NCBI GenBank assembly: GCA_964017235.1
Contig: OZ024929.1
Location: 26,285,464-26,349,463 of the forward strand
DNA length: 64,000 nt
Origin: Sabellastarte sp. h YS-2021
Lineage: Eukaryota; Annelida; Polychaeta; Sabellida; Sabellidae
Direction of reading: 5' to 3'
The notes under the pieces were generated by a model. It made no database searches and had not been told where the DNA came from. It worked only from the letters and a program-made list of their open reading frames with translations. Positions 53,701 to 62,700 of this stretch are shown piece after piece. A program made the position numbers and the translations under genes. Each line of letters begins with the position of its first letter. Position 1 is the first letter of the stretch.

Positions 53701-56700
53701 CAATGCATCTTCTGCATAGGACTTTAATTTGAAACAGATGTTTATTTAATCAACAATACTCATAGTATACTTTCACATTTGCTTTCACTTTTTTGGGAAG
53801 TTCTGAGATGCCTAATGGTTTGCGAGTTTGGTATCTAATCACAGGCTGTCATATCTGTGTGGGTTAGACTCACACAGGTGGCAAATGGTGAGGGCCTGTC
53901 CCAATATGACCCTTGACTATTCAACTGAAAGTAAAAACCACATTTGACTTTGACATGGACTTTTCAGGATGGTGTCATAGACCAGGTGTATGAGCTGTTA
54001 CTGGAGGGTTTTACAGTCAATTCACACTGTGTGGGATTCCCAGAGCTGGCTCTTCCTTCTGTTATACAGGTAAATACTGTATTCTCTTCAGGTAAATACC
54101 AAACATCTTAGAAGTACATACTGTCCTCTGTACAGGTAAATCCTATGTATTATACAGGTAATTACTGTCACCTGTACAGGCAAATACTATGTATCATACA
54201 AGTAAATAGTATGTTTTATACAGGTAAATACCAGTACATACACACCAGTACATATAAGTAATTTGTGTCCAATGGGTAAATACTCTTGTGTAAGATAAAA
54301 CTAGGTATTATACAGGTAAATAGTACTACCTGTACAGGTAAACACTATGTTATAGAGGTAAATATTGTCACATGAACAGTTGTGTATGTTATGTTACTGT
54401 CACTTATTTTGGTAAACCTTATGTGTTATACAGGTAAATACTCTCTGATGCACAGGTATATTCTGTGTATAACATAGGTAGATACTGTTACCTGTACAGG
54501 TAAATACTCTGTGTGTTATACAGGTTAAATACTGTAAAAATACTTACATTATCCAAACACAATAGACTTTGCAGAGTGGAACCAATCTAAGAAGAATACA
54601 TTTAGCTTTAAGTTTCAATGTTAGAAATTGTTGTATTTATGTAAATATAAAGAACCTCGGCGGCCTAGTTGTTGGTAAGTTTGGCATCTAATCATAGGCT
54701 GTCACCTCTGTGTGTTCGAGTCCCACAAGTGGCAGTGCTGAGGCCCTGTCCCAATATGACCTTGGCTGTGGAACGGACGTAACGTGAACGTGACTTTGAT
54801 ATATGTAAATGTAAGTGGAATCTCTAAATAAATGAAACCAAGTGCTAGAGATATCTGTGATTGTTTGACCTTAGTTCCACTCTGCCCAAATTATAACTTC
54901 CTGCTCATTCTAAAATGGTACACTGCGCAGTGACCTTGGACACGTCTTTTGTGCAATGCTGGAATCGTGAATATAGTACGGTAAATAAAACAGCGCTGTT
55001 GAATTCTGCGTCCATCGTCACTTTGCGTACAAATGTAGATAACTCGCAGTAAAATAAAATGTAAATTATATGCAGCAAATGTGAAGTCAAATAATTCAGT
55101 GGGGATTTTTTATCAATATTTCATTTAAAGATCGACTACTCATTAATATTTATGAAATCACAAAATTCTGTGGGGGCTTTCCTAACAATATTTTAACCAA
55201 AAGGCTGTGTGCACATCAATAACTATGCATGTTTAGTTAATGGAACAGCCAACATGGCATTGGATTTGTTTTGATTTTTGCGTAAGATTTACCCCTTATT
55301 TTGAACAAGATATCAATGTAACCATTTTAGAATAGGAATAAAAGACAAATTCAGGTTTCACGGCTTTAATATTCAGCCGATTGATAGTTGAAAACTGCCA
55401 TAAAGCACTCGAATATGTCATTTATTCCTATAATAAGTTTAATCAAACTCTTATATGTTACAGTGAATTTGTGTAATCAGGGAATTCGTGAATTCTCTGA
55501 ATGTTTTTAGGGACTTGAGAGTTGGGCTGTACTTTGTACAGTTGGGATGAGTCAAATAGTGGTTTGGAGATATTGCGCTGAATATAAATACACAATACAA
55601 TACAGTTTTTGTTTCCACTATTTGTTTCCCCCACTGCAGATGAAGGGCTTTGTGAAGAAGTGTACAGTTCCCAACTACAGTAAGGTGATAAAACAGCTTA
55701 TAGACAAAGTGCAGGAGACCAGTAACTTAATTACACGGCGGCGAAAGACTGCCTCACTGACCCTCAGCAATACACAGGCAGTGGTGAGTATTAACCTGTC
55801 ACATGTCAGGCTGTTACACTGACACAATGGTCACATGCAAACCACTATTAATATACAGAGGGGGCTTTGATTTGAAGTTATTGTAGACTTTTACAAAAAA
55901 TCAATCAATACTAAACATACAACCAAAAAAAATAAAAAATAAGACAATTTAAATATGAATAAGGTAAAAGCATGAACACAGCCTACCATTACCAATTAAT
56001 TGCTTATTTTAGACAAAAATAATTTAGAAGTTGTTATCCACTTCAAAGCAGTCTGAACCAGGTTATCTTGATAAACATGGTGCAGTTGAAATTTATCCTG
56101 TGCTACCTTATTTTTTGTGGGTACCAGTCTATTTTGTATTCACTTGCAACAACCTCATCATTAGTTTTTGTTTACATTTAGCCAATCTCCGAGAATCGTA
56201 CATTCACTGTCCCTCCATGTAGATACATGGAAAATTCTTCAGTAAGATTTGATTTTAAAATATAGAACTCTGCTCAGAAGAATTGTCTTTGAGTAATCCA
56301 TAGGGGGGCTTTTCCATTGACATTTACCCTGTGTTTGGTAATTCCTGGAGCAGGATTCACTGACATGGATTGAGATCAGATCAAGATCAGATGAAGTTTG
56401 AGAAAAAAGGGTTGAAGTGAGCCAGTGGGTCAGATAGCTATTCACAAACTAGGGATCAGTTGCTGAAACATTAAACTTCTGAAAACAGTTGAACTAATTA
56501 CAAATGAAATGACTTTCAGGATGCGTGGGAACGACGCAGTAAAGAGGAGGGTACACCACTGATAAATCACCAGAAACAATACAAGAAGAAGAGAGAGGTG
56601 GAACTTCAGCAGGAGATTGCAGGCAGGGAAATGGTCAGTAGAATCAGACTGTTATCTAATCAAACCCACCACCATAGTCGGCCTCCTCCTGTTGGGCGCT

Positions 56701-59700
56701 TACTGGCTTATGACTTAGCTAGGTTTGAGGACTTTCCCTTTTTACCCCACAGCCCTTAAGGGCTGTCGGGGTATTGTTTTCACCCATGGTGTCCGGATGG
56801 GCGGGCGGGCGGGCGGGGGGAAATAGTTTGTCCGGGCTGTATCTCAGAAACTGTAAGGTGTAGGAAGTTCATACTTGGCAGGGACATTGGTTGGGGGGTG
56901 TAGGTGTGCAACGTCATGGTCTGACCTTGATTTGACCTTTCCGTAGTGACCTTGAGTTTGAAAATCTTGTCTGGGCTATATCTCAGCAACCATAAGGTGT
57001 AGGAAGTTGATACTTGGCAGGGACATTAGTTAGGGGTTGTAGGTTTGCAACGTCATGGTCTGACCTTGATTTGACATTTGACCTTGCCATAGTGACCTTG
57101 ACCTATAAAATCTTGTCCGGGCTATATCTCGGAAATCGTAAGGTGTAGGAAGTTGATACTTGGTAGGGACATTGGTTAGGGGGTGTAGGTGTGCAACGTC
57201 ATGGTCTGACCTTGATTTGACCTTTGACCTTGCCGTAGTGACCTTGACCTATAAAACCTTGTCCGGGCTATATCTCAGCAACTGTAGGGTGTAGGAAGTT
57301 GATACTTGGTAGGGACATTGGTTAGGGGGTGTAGATGTACAACGTCATAGTGTGACCTTGATTTGACCTTTGCCGTAGTGACCTTGACCTATAAAATCTT
57401 ATCCGGGCTATATTTCGGAAACTGTAAGGTGTAGGAAGTTGGTACTTGGTGAGGACATTGATTGGGGGTAGTAGGTGTGCAACATCATGGTGTGACCTTG
57501 ATTTGACCTTTGACCTTGCTGTAGTGAACTTGACCTATAAAACCTGGGGCGGTATTCACTAACATTCCTATCTTAGTCTTAGTCCTAACTTTAATATTTT
57601 TGTCATAAAAATATGTCATTATTGTGCAATCTCTTCGTTAAGACTTTCAATTTCGACATAGTTGTAATTTAAATTTAGTAAATTCCGCTTTATTTGGGTC
57701 TGTTTTGGTTATTTGAAGGTCAATGCTAGGTTAAATTTTATGACTAAGATAGGATTAAGATTAGGAATGTTAGTAAATACCACCCCTGGTCCAGGCTATA
57801 TCTTGGAAACCGTAAGGTGTAGGAAGTTGATACTTGGTAGGGACATTGGTTAGGGGGTGTATGTGTGCTACGTCATAGTGTGACCTTGATTTGACCTTTG
57901 ACCTTGCTGTAGTGACCTTGACCTATAAAATCTTGTCCAGGCTATATCTCAGAGACTGTAAGGTGTAGGAAGTTTATACTTGGTAGGGACATTGGTTGAG
58001 GGTTTTAGGTGTGCCACGTCATGGTGTGACACTGATTGACCTTTGACCTTGCTGTATTGACCTTTATAAAGTCTTGTTGCACCTTTGGGTCTGTCTGTTG
58101 ATGCAGATTAAGCACTGTTAAAGTCATATTAGAATTCATTAAGAATTTCCTTTTGCAAGTTCCCATTGTAACAGATGGAATTTCATCAACACCACACATA
58201 AGCATTCATTGAATGTATTGCCACTTCTGTATGCATGGGTAATATTCAAAACATCCAAACCATAATTCGGCCATTTTTGGTTTACTGATAAGTGCTGTCA
58301 TTTTATTATTGAATTGTTTTGTTTTAATACTTCATCTTTACATACCTTTCTTTTCCTTAGATATTATTTTCTCTACTTAAGCATTATTTGGACCTTAATA
58401 TAACTGACACTGCTCTGAAAGTATCTTGAACTTTGTACTGTTATACTACTTCTATATCTCATGGTGTTGAAAAATATTTCCCCAGGCTGTGGGGTACGGG
58501 CATCTCTGATGCTATTTTTTAGAATTCCAGTGCACTAGGGGATTTTCATCAATTTTGCACTATGCCAATGTTTCTATTATTATTATTATGAAGCTGCATC
58601 TTTGTACAAGCATATTCTGGTGACCATAATACAGAGCCATTGTGGTATGGCCATGTAGCTATGAGGAGCTATAGGGAGATAGATACACAGCATGATACAT
58701 CAGGTATACATGGTGAATCCAATCTATTCACAATCTTACAGTGCTTCAGATACCTCACATTTAAAGCAGTCAGACTGGCATATTTAGAGGTGATGTACAA
58801 TAACTGAGCATATTACTGTGTCTATAAATTTGTGTTCATTCTATCAGTCTTTAAATCTATCAATATAGAGATAAAGCGCAGCAGAAATCTATAAATATTA
58901 ACTCAATGGGATTGGTTGTTCTGACTTATTATATAACTGAAATTGGAACTGAAAAACAACTTCCTCTTGTTTGAAGAAATAGTATTGTAGCTGTTTGCAG
59001 TAAGTTTTGTGTATTTATTACGGGTAGAGCTTGCTTTTGTATTGCTTTAAGTCTGTTCTTTAAAAATTTTCTAAACTGAAATCTTGCAAAGCGTAGTTTA
59101 CTCGTCTTATTTGATGTCTTTGAAATTTCTCTACATTTTGAGGTGTATTTTATAATTCTTTGTTTAAATGTTAACATTGGATGATAATATTTCACAGATA
59201 TTTGTGTGAGAAAGTTTGAGGTATGTTTTGGGATTTATTCATTCAAATAGTAACATTTTGACATGTCTTTTCACAGATTTCATTTTCAAAATATTAAAAT
59301 GTGTATTTAACAGATTTCCTCTGAAAACCTGCCAACAGTTCACCGTCCTGTTCTAGGAAAAGCTACAAAGGAGGAGAAGGCAGAATTCAAAGGATTGTTT
59401 GGGTCAGACAGTGAGAGTGACTCAGACAGTGAGAGGTGAGTTATCTAAGTAACCACATCTGACTGTGAAGCAATTTACATCTGACTAAATTACAGCTTGC
59501 TGAATTTTTAACCCCAGCCCATAAAGGCTGGGTTTATAGTTGTCCCCAGCGCCGTCTGGGTGACGGTGGGCATAGAGCTTGTGGGTGTTCCACAGACTAA
59601 ACCCTTGTACGGATTTTCACCAAATTTTGAGAATATGATAATATCCAAGAGGATCTAGAGCTGTTTTGGGGGGTATCCGGTAACAATTGTTGTCATGGCA

Positions 59701-62700
59701 ACACTTTAAAGATTTTCGGGTCTTAAAGATTGTGGGTGTTCCACAGACTAAACCCCTGCACGGATTGTCACCAAATTTTCAGGAGATGTTTACCCCAAGG
59801 GGATCTAGAGCTGATTAGGATTTGGTGGGTATCCGGTAACAACTGTTGCCATGGCAACACTTTTAAGATTTTTTGAGTGTTAAAGTTTCTGGGTGTTCCA
59901 CAGACTAAACCCCTGTACAGATTTTCACCAAATATTCAGGAGATGTTTGCCCCAAGAGTATCTAAAGCTGATTAGGTTTTGGGAGGTATCCGGTAACAAT
60001 TGTTGCCATGGCAACACTTTTAAAATTTTCGGGTCTTGAAGCTTGTGGGTGTTCCACAGACTAAACCCCTGCACGGATTTTCACCAAATATACAGAATAT
60101 GTTTACCCCAAGAGACTCTAGAGCTGATTAGGTTTTGGGTAGTATCTGGTAACAACTGTTGCCATGGCAACACTTTTAAGATTTTTCGGATCTTAAAGCT
60201 TGTGGGTGTTCCACAGACTAAACCCCTGCACGGATTGTGACCAAATTTGCAGAATATGTTTACCCCAAGAGTATCAAGAGCTAATTAGGTTTTGGGCAGT
60301 ATCCGGTAACAACTGTTGCCATGGCAACACTTTTAAGATTTTTGGGTCTTAAAGTTTGTGGGTGTTCCACAGACTAAAGCCCTGCACGAATTTTCACCAA
60401 ATTTTCAGGATATGTTTATCCCAAGAGAATCTACAGCTGATTAGGTTTTGGGAGGTATCCAGCTACCACTGTTGCCATGGCAACACTTTTAAGATTTTCA
60501 GGTCTTAAAGTTTCTGGGTGTTTCACAGCCTAAACCCCTGCACGGATTTTCACCAAATTTTCAGGATATGTTTGTCCAAAGAGGATCTAGAACTGATTAA
60601 GTTTGGGGGGTATCCGGCGGCAACTGTTGCCATGGCAGCACTTTAAAATTGGGGGTCTTAAAGTTTCTTCTAAAATCTTTGATATTTTCTGTAACCTAAA
60701 ATATTGCAGCTAGCTTCATCAGATTAGCACAAAATGTAAATGGATAAGAAAGCTTGCCTAAAAGTAATTGTGTCCTTGTTTTGGAAACAAAATGACGACC
60801 ATATCACATCTTTAATGCCAAATAGGAGGGTCATCATATCAAAAAGGCCTTATATCTTATCTCCCTTGTAATTGCTTCTAGGGCTTCAAAATATGAAAAC
60901 TACTTGTAAGAAATCATGGCCTGTGAATCTTTTGTAGAACATCTCGTGGGTTCTCTGTACTTCTGACAACAGAAGTTGTTCTTAAGAATTTCCCAAATCT
61001 CAATGTTGTTGGCCATTTAGCTGTACCTACGGGCTGGGGTTCTTGCCTTCCGAGGCTGGCTATTTTCAATCTTTCTGATAAACTTGGATCTTGCTAGCTT
61101 AATTAGGCCAGGAAGTGACAGTGAGTTCAATAGAGAGAGGTATATGAGTCTTAGTAGCTTGAAGCTTGTGAACAGATTTTAGTCTGAGTAACTTAAAGCT
61201 TGTATGAAGAAGTTCAGGTGGTTCTTTGGGTCTGGTAGTGATAGTTAAGTCTGAGTAACTTCAAACTTGCTACAAGTATCTAATACAGGGGACCTTGACC
61301 TCGTCAACATTACATTTTGACCTGTGATCAGTTGATCATCTTTGATCATGGTTTGGAATTTAGGACAAGTGATGGTGACTATAGTTATGGACAAAATTAT
61401 ATCCTAGGTGTAATTTGTAAATAAATAGTTTTTGAAATAAGAAGACATACTGTAATGGAGTATTGTGAGAAAACTGCTGTTGAACTGTGCTTCACTCTCT
61501 TCTGTTTCAGGTTTCTGCTGAAAGAAGAAAGAAAAGGGACGAAAAAGCAAAAACTAAAGAAGATGGAGGTAGATGAGGAATCAGATTCTGACATATACAG
61601 GTGTGTTATTAATATTCTTACCTGTGCTCAGGTGTGGAAGGGATCATCTTTACTGTGCACAGTTTGTCATATTAATCATCTTACCTGTCTTCAGGTGTGT
61701 TATTATATCAGGGATATACTGGTTTCATATCTATCGTGCCGCCGCCATACATTTTCACTTGTGTGCATGATAACTCAAAAACGCTTTCACAGATTTCATT
61801 CATGCTTGGCACACACATGTATATGGGTCAGGGGAGGAGCCCTATTGTAAGGTGACCTTAAACTCCCAATAATAAAGAAGTTATGGGCACCTTAATGTCA
61901 GAAATTTGACCTTTGGCCAATTAATGCCCTCTATGTCAAAAACTAAGTGGCTCATCTAGCTCATGTTTTATCAGGGAACACATTATTACATTCTTCTTCT
62001 ATAGCCAAAAATCAAGACTTTATGTTAATGATAAAATTATGTTTGAGGCCCATAAAGGCCATACTTAGACATTTATTTTCTACATTTTTCACATATTTTG
62101 CCCAGTAACTTGGAACTGGTAAGTCTGACAAATCTCAAACAAGTCCATATGTAATCTTTGTCAGTGGAAAATTTGGAGTCTGTAGCATTAATTTTATGGT
62201 AACCTTAAGGTCTCTTAAAATTCCCGTAGAGACCCAATTTATTGACTTTTTGCTATTTTTAAGCCCTATAGCTGTCATACTGTGTGGTTGATAAAGCTGA
62301 AATCTCCTCTGGGAATATATTAATATATTCTTTCGAATTTCTTACTACAGTAACCGAAGGTGTGGTCCACGAGGTACATAGGTTTGTGATTCAGTTGTCT
62401 TTTGGTGTAATATAGCGACATAAAGCGCATGGAGGAACATGGGACGTTTTGCCAGTGTTACAGAAGGTTGTATACAAATCTCGAAACGGTAATTGAAGAA
62501 CAGGGGTGTTTCGCCAAACGCCTATAACTGCGAATTACACCGCTGGTAGTGTGAACAACTCGGATGAAATTGGGCGATCTAGGAGACGGTTCCTGTAACT
62601 GCGGGACACACCGCCTGTAGTGTGAAAGGGGCATAAAATCAATCTGGTGGTAAATGATTGTTTAGAAAGTGATTGGTTATCTGTTTATATAATTTTTTTC

